Shown piece by piece: positions 14,701-28,400 of a stretch of DNA of 64,000 nucleotides. A model generated the notes under the pieces. It did not search any database and had not been told where the DNA came from. It was given only the letters and a program-made list of their open reading frames with translations. How positions within the stretch are numbered: position 1 is the first letter of the stretch; the number at the start of each line of letters is the position of its first letter. The position numbers were made by a program, and so were the translations under genes. Location: contig OU015569.1 of NCBI GenBank assembly GCA_907165135.1, positions 8,618,501 to 8,682,500 on the forward strand, in the 5' to 3' direction. The DNA comes from Oikopleura dioica. Taxonomy: Eukaryota > Chordata > Appendicularia > Copelata > Oikopleuridae.

Positions 14701-17700
14701 CGAGCTTTTGCAACTTCAACGATGGTAACCTGTGGAATTTCTCCTTTTTTGAAGATGAAGTAATCCCTAACATACGTGTTTGGGTTGAGAAGCCTGTTTT
14801 TCGATCGATCCTGGAGACAGAGAACATTCCCAGGTGATGCTGTTAGCGAATAAAACTCGATGCCTTCTTCAAGAATATCAATAAACTTGACATCAGAGCC
14901 CACGTCGATCTGATTTGGGATCATATGATCGTACGGCCCAAAACAGGTAAGCTTCTTTGCCCCGTAGACAACGGAGAATAATGATATCTTGCAGTTTTCT
15001 TTTTTAAACGTTGCTTTCAACTGCTTGAGTGTTACCCCTTCAATATTCGGGAGTACCAATTGGAGTATTAATATGAGTTGTTCCATTCGATGTCGCTCAA
15101 GCTCATCGCCGTTGCGAGTAATCATGGTCATGAGCCCAACAACGTAGTTTGCGATCGTCTTTGTTGTTTGAGCGCTTAGATTCCATGAGTCTTTCGATCC
15201 GCCAATTGCAAGAACAAGATCATAGATTTTTGATACTGGTTCAGCGCTCGTCTGCGTTCTTGATATAATCTTTTCCGTTACCGATCGAAGGAGGAGAAAA
15301 CAATCTTCAGTTAAGAACTTTTTAAATAGATCTTTTGCAATTAAGTTCACCGGGATATTTTTGTGGAGTTCGGGAGAATCTACCAGATAGAAGAGTTTTG
15401 GCAAAATATTTTGCAATGCCGTTGGGAAAACTTGACTGGGAACGTCGTCCTTGAAATGATAGGATCTATCAAAATTATCGTTGTTGATATCATTTCCGCT
15501 GTCTGTCAGGTTGTTTTCGTCCACCATCGTTCCCATCGAGGTGATTGACATAAGTCTGGAGCTAAATCGCCGCGATCCCTCTTCTTCGTCATCCATAGAC
15601 CCAACTGAGCGATAGTAGTGTTGATTTATAGAATCCTGAATGGACAAATTCGTCAATGAATACTTCTGCCGCTTGTTTTGCTTCTCCTCTTGTTCCTTTT
15701 TGAAAGTTTTTTCTTGTTCGCTTTTCTTTGTAGAAGACGGATTCGACTTAAGAAGATCAGCGTTGAGGATCCCTTCAGCATACATTTTTTCGAAATCGTT
15801 GTATTCGTTCATCCACGGCGCATCTGGCGCTTCCTCCGGATAGTCACCAAGCGGTGGGTTCGGCAACGCTATATTTACTGCTAAGCTTGGTAGTTTAAAA
15901 TGACGGGCTACTCGCTTATCAACATGAGACCAAACATGCGATCTCATATTCCAGAGAATCTCCATCTTCTCGAGCAATTCTGCGGGTGGGTCTTTTTCCA
16001 AGCAAAGTTTCAAAAAGGCTGGTATGGTTTCTTTTAGTCTATGGCAGGCGAGAAGAATGAAAACGGCAGCAAGCTTAGATGCCTTATCGTTGCGAAGCGT
16101 GATTATTTTCCAACACGGATAGATGGCAAACTGCATCGTCGCGTTCGATATTTCGTGGATAGATTCCACTAAAACGCTTAAACAAGCAACAGGAACTTTT
16201 TCTATTATTTGGTGAGCTTCTTGTACAATGGCCTTCTTGTTTCCGGCAAAGCAGTCGATTTTGTCTAAGTAATTATCGCTTAGAAGAAGCAATATGAGTG
16301 AGCCGAGCGTTTCGGTCACTTGTCTCGTCGCAACATAGCAGTTCATAAAGCATTCTCCGTTTTTGTGGTCACAATCGAAGCTGAAGTCCGACAAGAAATG
16401 ACCCATCAAGTTAATGTAACTTTGAGATGGTCCTTTCGGAGTATGATCGAGAGAAGATCCACGAAGGCTCTTCAAATTAAGAGATTTTCGATTGGGTTCC
16501 GAATGCTCGTTCAGGTCGGCGGAAGGGTTAGATATGATGTTCGAATTTAATTCAATTGGAAGATCTTTGTCTTTAAATCCCCAGCGAGAGAAAAACTGCT
16601 TCATTCCGAGTGCACCGTGAGTATAAAGAATATCAAGCTTGTTTTTTGCATGCCTTGATCCTCCCAAAGAATCGTTATCCTCATCTTGATTCTTGTAATG
16701 CGGCCCGTGTCTACCGCGACGTTTTGGTAAATGCAGCTGTGCTTTTTTACACTTTGCCTTTGACGCTTGTAAATTCGCCTCTCGAATAAACGCCACTAAT
16801 TCCGAAAGCAGTATGAGCCCAAAGTTACGAATCCATCTTTTCGAAGCAACCTTATCGATTTCTTTATTTGTGAGGAAGGTAGACACCGTTGGCATCGAGA
16901 TTTTTTTCTGGTCATCAGCGATTGGTTCCTCTAAGATAGAAGTAATCTTCTCTGCCCAGTTTTGAAATTGATTCTTGAGCTCCAATCTTGTTTCTTCGCT
17001 ATGAGCTTGGTGAAAGCCAGAATTCTCGCTTTGATAGGTGCGTTGCAAGCATATGAGATTCTGGCGAACATATTGGGTCAGTTCAACAAGTGTGACCACT
17101 CTAACAAAGACAGGCGCGTCCATGTTGAATATCTGCGCGATGAAATTTCCATCAGGTAAAGAATTCGCATTCATAAGCCCTAGAACTGTCCTAAGAATAC
17201 CAATGCCTTCGCAAATTTTTTCCAAATCTAGTTTCAGCGCATCTGACGAGTGAATGGGCACTAAGTGGGGGTATTTATTTTGATCGATCTACATATGCTT
17301 AAAATAATTGACCCGATACGAATGGAATAGGTTCATTGATCTCATTAGACGAAATGGGAAGACCGAGATGAGCTGGACGACGTGTGGCATTTAGCGTGCT
17401 GTATTTATTTCGAATAAGATCTTCTTCTGTCATCCGTCTGTTGAATGCTTTCAATGTGAAACTTTATCCAAGACTTGATAATCATTTACAATTGAAAGCC
17501 TCTCCTTGAACTACTGAATACATTAAACTTAGACTTTTTAATCGATAAGAATTTTTGGTTGTCTCTCACTTCTGGAGCCTTTTCATTATCATCTGACTTC
17601 GTATTTTGCACCATCTCAGTAAGTCTTCTTATCATCGAGCGCCCAACTCCCGCTTTGCAGTCTGACGGATTGCGGCTTTTTGATTCGGCTGCATCGTCAT

Positions 17701-20010
17701 TGGCGTTTCGTGAGCTTGAACAATCTGACGGAGAATGACCCGCGGGTCTGCTTGAATCTTGCTTCTTCAAAGATAGATCTCTGATCTGGCGAATCTTTTT
17801 TATTCTTATTGCGTCTTTCTTGCCTTGGATCAAAATATCAAAGAATATCTCACAGAAAACTTTTGGATGTTGATAACGGATGTAATTGATGAGACTGCCA
17901 GGAGTGTGCAAACTGTTTTTCCCGATTTCGTTGAACTTTTCGCCGATCTTCAAAATTACATCCCTCATATGGGTCCTCAAGAACGCATGCTGAACGCGAT
18001 TAAGCTTGTGATTTTTCACATTGTCAAAGTTTCGGCAGGTTTCGAGAACTTTATGAAGCATTTTTAGAATCCACTCGATCGGTCTTGACTTTATCAAGCG
18101 CTTCAAAACCTGCTCAGACTCGCCTTCGCACTCATGAATAATGTGATCAAGCTTCTCTAGCAGAATTCCACGGAATGGGTTCAAATTTGTTGCATTCTTT
18201 TGTCGCTCGCAGTTGCACGGCAATTTCATCAACAAAATCAACCCAAGTTCGATAAGATTCTCCAAGTCGGAATTGTGATGCTCGACTTGTTCAAAAAGCC
18301 AGCAGTACAAACCGACAGCAGTTTCAATTAACTGCATGTTCGGTTGCAAGTCAGCGAAATTCTGCATGAAGTAGCTCAGGAGCATGTCGAGCTTCGGCAA
18401 ATTTGTCCTATCAAGAAATATAAAGGCGAAGTTTTTTTCATAAAGACCGGACTCAGTTGTGTATTTGACAGACGAGTCTGAGAGCCACTTTCTCTGCTCT
18501 ATTCGATTGTCGTCTTTGACGCCATTTTTCTTGTAGAGCAACATCGAGTGAATGACTAGCGACTCATCACCAGCTGGATCAATGATTGAAAATCTAGTTG
18601 CTTGGCTGTGTCCTTTTCCAGAGGGCACCAAGTGCCGTGAGCCAATTCTATTCAAATTGCGCACGTTTTGTGACATTCGTCTGACCGATCTCCGCAAGCT
18701 CTGTCGAATACTCGTTTGTCTTGAATGCATACGCTTTAACGAAACGGTCGTCCATCTTCTATGCGCGGTAAGTGAACGTGGCGAACAATGTTTCGTTGTT
18801 AGTCGAGAGCTCCTTCCACTTTCGCGATAAGAGGCTTCCGGAGAGGGACTTTCCGTCGCCAAGTTTTTGAAACTTTCAACTAGCCAAGGCGTCGAGATTT
18901 GTGCTATTAAACACTGTGACATCGGACTAGCTGAGATTGATTGTTTTTTCATTTTCTGGCGGACGTGTTTGTTCTTTTCCTCATCTTCAGAGTTCGATCG
19001 TGGAACTGTTATCGAGACTGCCCGTCTTTGAAGGGGCTCAGATTTTATAAGCCGCGTCGTGTCTCCTTCAGGATGCTGTCCAAATATCGAAGATAGACGT
19101 TTACGCAAGTATGAAAAGCACCAAAGACGACTTTCCGGGCATTTAACGAGTTTTCTGAACAATTATTTAACAAGCTTCAATAGGGAATATTTTCTGACCT
19201 ATCAATCGATTGCAAAACTGCGGCGTCGAGGCACGACAAAGGTGAGTTAATTCCTCTGCTCATCGTTTGGCGTACTCGGTCGATTTCCATGAAAGGTCGG
19301 TTGAATACTGCCAGGTCTGGCATATTTGCTTTCGAAAGGGAGCCCCAAAACGAAATTTGAATCTAAGTTAGTTTCTCATAAAAAGAACTTTAATCTTACA
19401 CACCTGATCTGAAAGGACCATTCGCAAAAAACTTTCAGAAGCATTTAGCTTACTAAAAAATGGTGAGAACTGGACAACAAAAAGTTGCAACGTAGCCAAA
19501 GGCAAGCGAATACCATCGTCGCCGGAGAGAATGACGGTCATTGTTTTGACGAGTTCTGTTTCTGCCTCCGTCAATGCAACCATTTGTCCGTCATTATTCT
19601 GACGATGTTTGAATGTATACGAGAGAGTAGTGAAAACATATGGCAGGGCTGTTTGGAGGAATTGTTCGCGGCTGTAGAATGTTAGCGCCGCCGTCAATGA
19701 TGGTGGGAGTCCTTTAACATTCGTTTCAGAAAGAACTTTCTTGAGAGAGGCACAAGCAGCATCTGTTTGACTGTTGAATTTATCCAATATAAATGGCGTT
19801 ATCTAAAGTTGGAAATGTACAACGAGTAGTCAATTTGCGTCCGTATTTTAACGATTATGAGACGTGATACTAGGCTATGAAATCCTGGATATTTTTTGGA
19901 ACCTGAGAGGTGAGGTATTTGTGAATATCTCTGGCATTCGCCGCTTCCTGGTCAGTTTCAGAAGCACTTATCTCAGAAGATGCGATACTCTTGAAAAAGG
20001 GGTTTCTCAT
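11775..20010 (-). CDS. UNC80: UNC80, auxiliary subunit of the NALCN sodium leak channel complex (complete)
   Basis: Large alpha-helical scaffold that couples NALCN to UNC79 and G-protein signalling at the neuronal membrane. Nine exons are modelled on the minus strand: 20010-19903, 19802-19404, 19362-19199, 19154-17490, 17437-17313, 17260-14121, 14069-12707, 12642-11994 and 11949-11775; all introns are GT-AG and phase-compatible (41-100 bp). The predicted protein is about 2,600 residues, shorter than vertebrate UNC80 (about 3,260). Diagnostic segments: N-terminal CASLKKVL..LPYVFTTL..LATLQLFVVQFSP, NRPFMEIDR, the late YVRDYFIFKKG and RNAIEFLCKHLYRIHRVPF blocks, and C-terminal YQMEIIEFGLIKIVDIFFKK. 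The ATG at 20010 is the first Met after an in-frame stop and directly precedes the conserved DIHKYL helix. The 12643-12706 intron is the least certain. It is convergent with the cellulase gene; only 138 bp separate their stops. Confidence 0.88.
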
Positions 20011-20423
20011 TTTTACATAGGGGCTTTGAGATTCTTTGGTGTCAGAAGCATGAGACGGTAAAAATGCGATTTCATCGGCAGGCGAGAGTATGCCACTTTG
20101 ATTGCGTTATTTCCCAATTAAAATCGATTTTCTTGTTTGGCGAATGCCCTTATATTAACATACCAATATCAAAGTCATGTGATGTTACTCGAGTAGATCG
20201 AGAAGTGTATTTCGTATTTATAGTAATTTTACGCAGTAAGAGCAGCATAAAATCGCAAGAGCGACCAATTCGATCGTGCAGGGAATCCAAAGAGTGTCTG
20301 TTTTTTTAATGATAGCGTAAAAGTTTATAAGTGCCAAGAGGAAAATCATGAATGCCAGTATCAAAAATGTCTTCTATGGCTAAAATTTTCTCAAAACACT
20401 TAATTATTTTATCTCTAATTATA

Positions 20424-21024
20424 TTAACGCTTGAACGCATATTGCGCAGATTTCTGCGCAGAGAACCTTTTAAGCTCGATAACTCAAACTTTACTTGAGC
20501 AAAATTTAAAATGAACCCCCACTTTTCGGACTCTTTTTCGATGAGGAATCTGAATCTGTAATCAAAAAATCTTTTTGACCTCAGGTAAAAATTTTGGCTT
20601 CAGAGCGAAAATTTCCGTCGATTTCAAATCCTCAAAATTTTACAAGTAAACTGACTCTTTTTGACGAAATCAGTTATTTTTTCATGGTTTATTTAAATTT
20701 TAGTAAAAGCTTACCTCTTAGAAGGATCAAAATGACGACTTATTCTTAAAATAATACCTTCTTTTGCATTTGATTCGATCAAACTTGAGAAAATGGCATA
20801 TTTTTGGGTAATACTCGAAATCACCTGTTCTAGCTAGGTTCAGGTTAGGGTGAGGCCTCAAAACTATATTTTTCTTGTCGCCAAGCGTCTCAGCTTTAAT
20901 CAGGTACTTTCAATATTCTAAAAATCTTTTAATAAGTCGACGCTAGAACCCTTCAAAGGCACTGCGCAGAAATCTGCGCAATATGCGTTCAGCGAAACTT
21001 TTCAAACGTGCGTTCAAGCGTTAA
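20424..21024. mobile_element. TTAA-flanked MITE, 593 bp
   Basis: The unit 20428-21020 starts CGCTTGAACGC and ends GCGTTCAAGCG, perfect inverted termini, flanked on both sides by TTAA. Internally, GCATATTGCGCAGATTTCTGCGCAG near the left end is repeated inverted at 20961-20987. TTAA target duplications are typical of piggyBac-type elements. No transposase frame is present, so it is non-autonomous. Confidence 0.8.
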
Positions 21025-21211
21025 CCCCTAAACCCATTCTGCCCAATTAATTGGGCATCGCGCCCTTTTAGTGTATAAATATGAATTAAATAAATGGGTT
21101 CTAGCCTAGAACTTCTAGGAATCAAGTTTATTCCTCCTGTCGACAGTTAAGCCAATTAATTGACCGTATTTAGGTTCAGCGAAATTTAAAAATTATGCGT
21201 TCAGGGGTTAA
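21021..21211. mobile_element. Second TTAA-flanked MITE, directly abutting the first
   Basis: Starts CCCCTAAACCC after the shared TTAA (21021-21024) and ends GCGTTCAGGGG before TTAA (21208-21211). The ends are imperfect inverted repeats (about 8 of 11 bases) and resemble the ends of the neighbouring element (GCGTTCA core). It contains the palindrome CCCAATTAATTGGG near 21042. Non-coding, 183 bp. Confidence 0.65.
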
Positions 21212-21734
21212 TTAATGATTATTCTTTCTCAGTAAAAGTTTTTAGCCATTCCAATGTATCTTCTAATGTGAGATTTTTTAAATCTTGCTTTATTTTCCTG
21301 AATCTCTCTTGCATTGTCATCAGCCTGGGTTTCTCTACTGGCTGCTTTTGACTCTTGCCCTCCATTTTGTCTTTTGTAAGAAATTCTATCCGATTTTTTG
21401 TGTGCGATGGAAATAATGCTGCACCCTTGCAAAGGTTATTTTACGAATGCGATCATTAAAAACAACAATAATTTATCGTGCGGATAATAACTTTTACTGG
21501 GTAGTCAATGATACACCTGTTATAATGGGGGAATAACTTAAAACTTTCCCGCTGCATCGTTAATAATGATGAGTGAGATAGAAACATGTTCCCTCGTCAA
21601 ATCAATTCATGAAAGTATTTCGATAATTATTTCGAGATTAACTTGACAGTTACGACATAAACCCCCGATAGCAATTTTGATGATCGTGCTTTGATCATAC
21701 TTTACAAGTTTATTTCGAGTTTATTTCGTGAGCG
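21212..21734. other. Spacer between MITE pair and pannexin 3' end
   Basis: Holds a 67-codon minus-strand frame (21229-21432) rich in charged residues, without recognisable motif, leader or splice partner. No other content seen. Confidence 0.4.
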
Positions 21735-23565
21735 TTATTTTCCATGATGACGAAGGTTCTTGAGAATGGCTTCGCGTTTTGAATCTTCAGCTTCTTTCTT
21801 TCCCCAAGCAACCAAGCCTATTTTTTCTTAGTCGAGAAACTTTTATCTCCTTTCATTACCTTTGAGCATAACTAGATATCCGCCATCATCATCCCCCTCT
21901 GGCTTCTTCTTTTTGCCATTCAAAGTTCTCGCCATTTTTGAAGCCTTAAATTCTCACCGATCAAAAATTATTATGGCAATTACCTGGACACAAAATGCAA
22001 AAGTAGGATGTGCTTCACGGAGACTATTTTTCGCTAGACTGAGCAAAGTATGAAGGTCAGAGCATTTGAGCTCTTCAGCCGCTTCCTACATCAATTCAAT
22101 TTTGTCTAGCCTGGAGGATTTCTTACATAGATTTCGGAATATTTTATGATGACAGGAGAAGGCAGCATTTGCAGAGTTCGAATAGCTTTGCGAGTCTCGC
22201 TAAAACGCCTTGAGGAGATTAGAAGCGGCTTTAAACTTTACCCCCAGGTGTAAAAGGCCATCACCGCGTAGAAAGGAACGAGCACCACGTTCAGGGTACA
22301 TATGATCGCCACTACGAGGCGAACTAATTCCACCCCTTGCATCGAACACAGAACGGCTATCCAGATATTGGTGAATAATTCACGTGCTGCCTGTATTAGA
22401 GCGCTATTTCTCCAATAACTTTCCTGGTCGGATTGTTTGGTCCTTGTTGTTTTCAGAAACTGTCCAGTCCAAGAGACAATTGAACGAACTCTGGTACTCT
22501 TTGACATACGTGATGAAGAGAAAATATGTGCAGACCACAGAAATGATCACATGTAGCCATCTTCTTATCGAGTATCCACTAAAAATGATTCTTTTCAAGA
22601 ATTAACTCATCATATGGTCTTACATGCTTAAACTATTGGATTTGGCAAGAGAGAGGAGAAACTTTTGATAGCTCTCAAATTTTTCGTTCAGGTTGGGATC
22701 CTTCTTGAGTTCTTTGGCCAAAACTTGGTAGACAGTTTCTTCGTCCGTGGTTCTCTCGAGTCGCCGACCTTTGTAGCCTTCTAACGATTTCGCCAGGCCG
22801 CCGATTGTCATCGTCAGTCCTTCTTCCATTCCACCCATCAGAAAGTCCAACTAAAATACAATTAAAAGCGCTTTCAAGCGCGTAGTTCTTACTTGATCGC
22901 GAGTTTTCGTTGCAAACATTCTACTCCAAATCAGAAAGGGTAGAAACATCAGGGCTGCGTAGGCCATCATTACATACGGGAACACTTTGAGTAATTCCAA
23001 AGACTAAAGCGAGTGTTTATATTGTTCAAATAGGCTTGCTTTATACAAGCTTATTTTCTGAATAATTGCTCACACGAAGAGGAAACCTTAATTTGATCTG
23101 CCTTCCCTTCGTCGAAAACAGAAATCGCCTGCCCCGAAATATTCGCTTTCTTGACTGGAAACGATTTGAAATTCTCCCAGCAATAGTTTTGCATGTAAAA
23201 CATTTCGGTAAATCCATCGCCAGCGACTCCAGAGACGCCATTAAGTTTGTATCCGCTAGAAACAGGCGGTGCGCATAAGAGACCCGAGCTCTGTCCTATA
23301 TTCGGCGCGTACTGGCGCGTGAAAACGACGAGAATAATAGGAGCTGCTACAGATACGAATGTCACGAATTTGTCTACCGCATACTGAGTCGTTTTTGCCG
23401 CTTGCCGATCGATTTCGAAAAATTGAAATTAATAATTTTTTGTGTATTCGAATAAAACATTTTCAAAAAAAAAAGTTCATCACAGAGTTTTCCGAAATCC
23501 GATCCTTGAGAGGCTTTGTCAGCTCCGGCCTGGCCCCAAATCCAGGTCGCTGCGTCTTGGATCAT
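21735..23565 (-). CDS. Pannexin-family large-pore channel protein
   Basis: Four-pass plasma membrane channel. The minus-strand exon series reads: start near 23565 (MIQDAATWIWGQ), YAVDKFVTFVSVAAPIILVV as TM1 with the pannexin AVDK motif, an extracellular loop with two Cys (LLCAPP..YCWENF), TM2 KVFPYVMMAYAALMFLPFLI matching the pannexin FPY..L..LPPLFW block, an intracellular helix (22620-22850), TM3 LHVIISVVCTYFLFI, a second loop with FNCLL..VLCSMQG Cys pair, TM4 VELVRLVVAIICTLNVVLVPF, and a cytoplasmic tail ending GLVAWGKKE..HHGK before TAA at 21735-21737. Introns are short, one possibly 37 bp. The exon 1-2 junction is uncertain (a T10 tract lies in that intron). Sequence is closer to pannexin than to arthropod-type innexin at TM1-TM2, but the two are one superfamily. 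It is divergent with the transporter at 23984. Confidence 0.8.
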
Positions 23566-23983
23566 TTCTCTCAAGAAATAGACTCATAGTAAGTCGAGCG
23601 TCCGTCACACGCTGAGTCTGCTTATCACTTTAAGTTATCACTTCTTAAGTATAGTTCATTGCCAGTGTTCCTCTAATCTGTTAAAAGAGCCATTTGCTTA
23701 AAATAAGATTTACTAAAGCTTCATCATAGTGAATTTTTTTTCTGATTTTCAGATTATATCATTTTTGTCATCTCAGTTACATTAAACAATATTTAAATCC
23801 CCAATTTTCCTGGGCAAAATTCATGCTGAATAATTCATACCTTTGAGTGTTCAACCATGAATCTATATATTATTTATCAATAATGCTAGAAGATATGAAA
23901 TCGCCGGAGGGCGGGGTCGACATTCGTTAGCCGCACCATAAAAACTTCGGAATAATACGAAATATACTACAGTCGCCCCCAAA
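23566..23983. promoter_or_regulatory. Divergent intergenic region between pannexin and SLC35D-like genes
   Basis: 418 bp between the two predicted start codons, which point outward. It must hold both promoters, but I see no clear TATA box at a suitable distance. AT-rich, with no coding signal. Confidence 0.45.
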
Positions 23984-25226
23984 ATGCCCGTTCCAAATAT
24001 TATCAAACATAAAAAGAAAAAGAGAAGAGTTAAGAAAGTGATCCCTGTTCCAGAGGATATTGAGAGTCAAGAAGATGACTCGGACGAAGAAGAAATTGAT
24101 GGTTTCAGTGGAATTATTGAATATTTCGAAGAATCAATTGATATTTGGTCATTTCTATCAGCCACAATTTACTTTCTGCTTTCTTTTGCACTTCCATTTT
24201 TGAACAAGGTAAAACAAATCAGAGAAAAACATTCGACTGCTCACTATTTCTATTTAGACCCTTTTGGTCAGCTTTAATTTCCACGGCATCATCTTTTTGC
24301 TTCTGATCCAATGCTTGGTCACGATCTCAGTTTTGGACATCACTTCAAATTTTTCTAAAATCTTCACACGAAAGATCTCGCCTGTTGACTGCTTCTGTTG
24401 TTGGAAGCTTTCTTTATATTCCTGTGGCAATGTGTACTTTTCGCTGCATTCCTTGAGAGGATTGAACATAGCAGTTATTGGTGAGAGAGGTCTCAATAAA
24501 TGCAAGGAATAAATTTATTTTAGACATGATAAAGCGACTGGGGCCCCTAGTAAACCTCTTCCTTTCTGGGGCTGTTCTTCAGCGTAAAGTGACCCTCGAT
24601 TATTCGTCCATTGCGATAGCGATGACAACATTTGGCTGTTTTATCGGAATAATGGGGACAACCCTCGGAAAGGCCACCCTTGGACTATATGGCTTAGTAT
24701 TCATTGCTGTACTTTTGCAGAGTCTTTATCAGACGGAAGCTGAGCGTCTTGGCACTGTGAAAGGATTTTCAAGGAACGGTTCTTCAATATTCTTTTTATT
24801 CTTTCGCCCATGAAACAACAATTAAAGTAACAAATATTGCGAACTCATTGAAGCTGGGATATGCTTTACATCAACTCAGTCAATTCACTTCCAGTTCTGA
24901 TGTTCCTGGCAATTTTGAGCTGGCCAGAATTCTCCAAAATATTTCATTCTGACTTGTGGCGCGACCATACATTTGTCTTTCTCTTCCTGCTCGTCGTTTT
25001 CTGTGGATTCTTCTTGAACGCAGCGCTTTTTGCCTGTTTGAAGTTCAACACCGCGATTACGACTTCGGTGGTGGGAACCTTGAAGGGCATACTTGCTGCG
25101 TTCGTTAGTTTATTCGGCTATGACAAGCCCAAAGTAGCTCACCAATTTCTTGTGGGCCTCTCAATGAATCTCGTTGGAGCTCTTTCTTATGTGCACTCGA
25201 AGCTCCTTGCTCAGCGGGCAAAATAA
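23984..25226 (+). CDS. SLC35D-type nucleotide-sugar transporter
   Basis: Golgi/ER membrane carrier expected to import nucleotide sugars for glycosylation. Exon 1 (23984-24208) has a Lys-rich then acidic cytosolic N-terminus and TM1. Exon 2 (24258-24480) gives NKTLLVSFNFHG, TM2, then FSKIFTRKISPVD and LRGLNIAV; exon 3 begins 24524 (DMIKRLGPLVNLFLSG) and carries LGLYGLVFIAVLLQSLYQTEAERLG. The last exon runs from about 24851 and has YINSVNSLPVLMF, CLKFNTAITTSVVGTLKGI (the SLC35D NSALTTTIVG-type block) and ends LLAQRAK at TAA 25224-25226. Introns 24209-24257 and 24481-24523 are phase-compatible; the donor near 24770-24785 is not settled. AATAAA at about 25271. The substrate cannot be told from sequence. 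Confidence 0.82.
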
Positions 25227-25448
25227 TTTATATTAATCGACTTCTGTATAAAATGAACCTATAGACTGAAAATAAATATTTACAATAAAAAAATTCATTG
25301 TTTAAAAAATTCGTGTAAAAATATTTATTAAAGTAGAAAAATAACTTATCGACAGTGGAGAGAATGAACTTTGGAAGAATTGAATTGAGCGCAGCTTGAG
25401 ATAGGGTCCGTTGATGGAAACTTGTTATTTTGAGCTTATATACAGAAT

Positions 25449-28400
25449 CTACAGATAGCCGTAGTGTTTATATTGAGCTGATCGCATAAGTTCACGTGAA
25501 CCACGGTCGACTTTTGTGGACGCTCGTTCTACCTTTCGCAAACGCCTGTCCAGATCTGCGTCATAAACTTGAACATTTGACGATGCTCGCAGGAGTGTTC
25601 CTCTTCTGGAGGACCGTCTAACAAATTTGATTATCAAAGTAACGATTACTAGTTACCTGTCTCGGTCCGAGTTCGTGTCGGAAGTGTAGTCTACTCTGAG
25701 TCGTCCAGATTTAGTTTTCGATCTTGGAGCTTCGTCCGCAATCAACGTCAGATTAGGCGTAGAGCCAGCAAAGGGACTAAAACTGAGTTTGAACATCATG
25801 TGACCCTTGTGAGAATCACTACCTTTTATTAGGCAAAAGCCAAAGAGGCATTCCGCTTTGCGAGTCAACTGGAAACGGCATGTATTGAAATCCTGCGGTT
25901 CCGGCAGGAACTGGCTAAGAGAAGATATTTACCATTTCCACCTTGGAAAGCCCAACCTGTGGCATGAGGGGAACACCTTGTGATCGCGGAATTGAGTGTG
26001 TTTGCGATCGCCTAGGTGACTGGGAGCGGCGGGGAGGAGACGAAATGTGCTCTTGCTCGTGTGGATCTGTTAAGTTTCCATCTGTCTCTCCATTCACCGA
26101 AGATGCTCGCGATCTAGAGTTAAAGTTCATCTTTTGAACGAACGATTTTTTAAATTATAAACTGTAAATTTAGCAGCCTATATCGAAAAAAACCTATTTT
26201 TAGGCGTTGCAATTTTGTACAAATCTTCTCGCAGCCCTTTGATTTCCTTTCGTAATTTTGCAAAAATAGAGTTTGTTTTTCTTGAACTACGCGTTTCGAA
26301 GTCGCTGTCATCAAAATTCGTGCTGCTTTCGACACCGCTAGATGCCCTGATGATGGGTTTATGCGCACTTCTGATGCTCATTTCGTTTTCATGTTTCTGA
26401 CGTTCTAGCTGTCCTTTTAGCTTGTCGATTTCTTCTTTGAGGTAGACGTACTCGGTTGGCGGTGGCTGAGGTGCACTTTCTGCCGCAATGTTTTGTCGTG
26501 ATGATCTTAATCTTCATATGAAATCAAGGGATATCTTGAGGCATTAACCTTAACGACCTTCTTCCCTTTGGAGATTTCTGTCGTCTTCTGTTTCTCACTA
26601 CAGTTTCTGCATCTGTAGCTGACTCTGAATAAACACTCATCTCGTCATCACTTTGGTTCAAGTTGCGAATATCCCCAGTTGATCGATATTTGCTAAAAAC
26701 ATTAATAAAGATAAAAATATATAAAAAGGACCTTAGTCTTTCTTTAGGTTGATCAGTTCTTCTTTGAGAGTTATGTGATCGTTGTCGGGCAGCTGGTTGG
26801 TCTTTTTCAGTTTGGGTGACTGAATGTTTCATAATTGGCGCTGCAGAAATTCCGAAGCTAGTTGTTTTCCGCTCACTAGGAAAGATTTCTTCTTCGCTAC
26901 TTTTCCCAGGCACCATTTCTACGACTATTTTAGTATTTTCTACATATTATGGCTACTAGTCCAAGTCTGTAATATTCCTGTAATTCAATTCAGTGAGTAC
27001 CTGTTTTTCGTTGTTTATCGAACGGGTTTCTCTTGAGACTTTCACTTAGAGAATTGATTCTTCCATCGATGATATCCCGCGTCGAGGGGATCTTCGAGTT
27101 TCTGATTTCGGACATTCTAAGAAGTTTGTTACTCGGTTGACAAACGGATAAACTAAAATTCACTTAATTGCTCTTATAGTTGTTTGAGCTTCGCTTTATC
27201 GGAAGATAAACTCAAGCTCACGGACGTGTCAGCTTAGTTGAGCAAATTTGAGTTGATATCTTAGCAACCCCGCGGCTTTATTTTATCAGAGCTCAGCTCA
27301 TTCCATACTTCACACCCTTATTCATAAGTAAGCATTAGCAAACTTACGGTTTTGATGTCACCCGGGAATCAATGCCGGAATCTGCGAGGCTGTGCCCAGC
27401 CGCCTCATTGACAAGATTTGCTCGTGTTTTTTGAGGAGTTAAACTGCCTTTACGGCTACTTTGGTTTGGTTCATTTACATAATAAGGACTCTATATTAAA
27501 GAGTCTATAATGATATTTATACTAAAAAGTGGTGTTTCTTATTTATATAAATGAATAAACCGTCTCCTTTGACGGCTAGAGTTTGGCTGCGCTTTTTTCA
27601 CAGGAAGTTGACTGACGCTGTTTTTCGGTAAATGAGGAGAAGCGACAGGACTTGGCCTCGAGTTTCTTCGACGATATTTTTCTGCAGCTGGTTGAACAGG
27701 TATTCGAGAAGGACTTTCACATCTGTTTCTAAAGGTAATAGTAAGTATTTTACAGTTATTATTGATTATGTTTTCTTTCAGCAAGAATCTTTTAATCAAT
27801 TTTTATCCAAACAAAAAGAATGTATTATGCAGCATAATTTAAGTCAATGACCGAAAATTTTCGAGTACCTTAAATACTTTGGATCCCAAACCTTCAAGGA
27901 AGGCATCTGAAGTTAGAAAAGCAGCTTATTAGATCTCTTTTTATGAATTTTATCGAACAATTGAAGAAGACCTCTCTTCAAAAAATTGTTAGCGTAAATT
28001 TCAGTGTGGCGTTGTTCGGTGGCCGCGAACGGTGAGCGGTGGACACAGGCACAATTGAGCTTAGAACCACTTTTGAGCTATTGTCAATACTACTATACTC
28101 CTGCGGCAAACAAGACAAAAATTATTTTCCCGTCAGAGCTTCAGCGCTGAGAACGGGACTTCTTCATTCAGACATATCAGCACTTATTATTTTAGGCACA
28201 TTGAATAATTTACGTTTCCGAGTCTATCTACCAGAATGAGTTTTCATGAATTCTAATAGTGTTAAATTTTGAAACCTAGCATTTGTCTGGTATGTAAATC
28301 GAATTGAAGAACAACATTTTTATCCTGTTTTCAAAATATTGAAGCAAAGTTTATCTTCTGGCTCAATAAAATCTGATATTTGGAAAGTGACAAGTTCCAT

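Noticed and set aside
21229-21432. 67-codon minus-strand charged frame
   Set aside because: No motif or transcriptional context; sits next to mobile elements.
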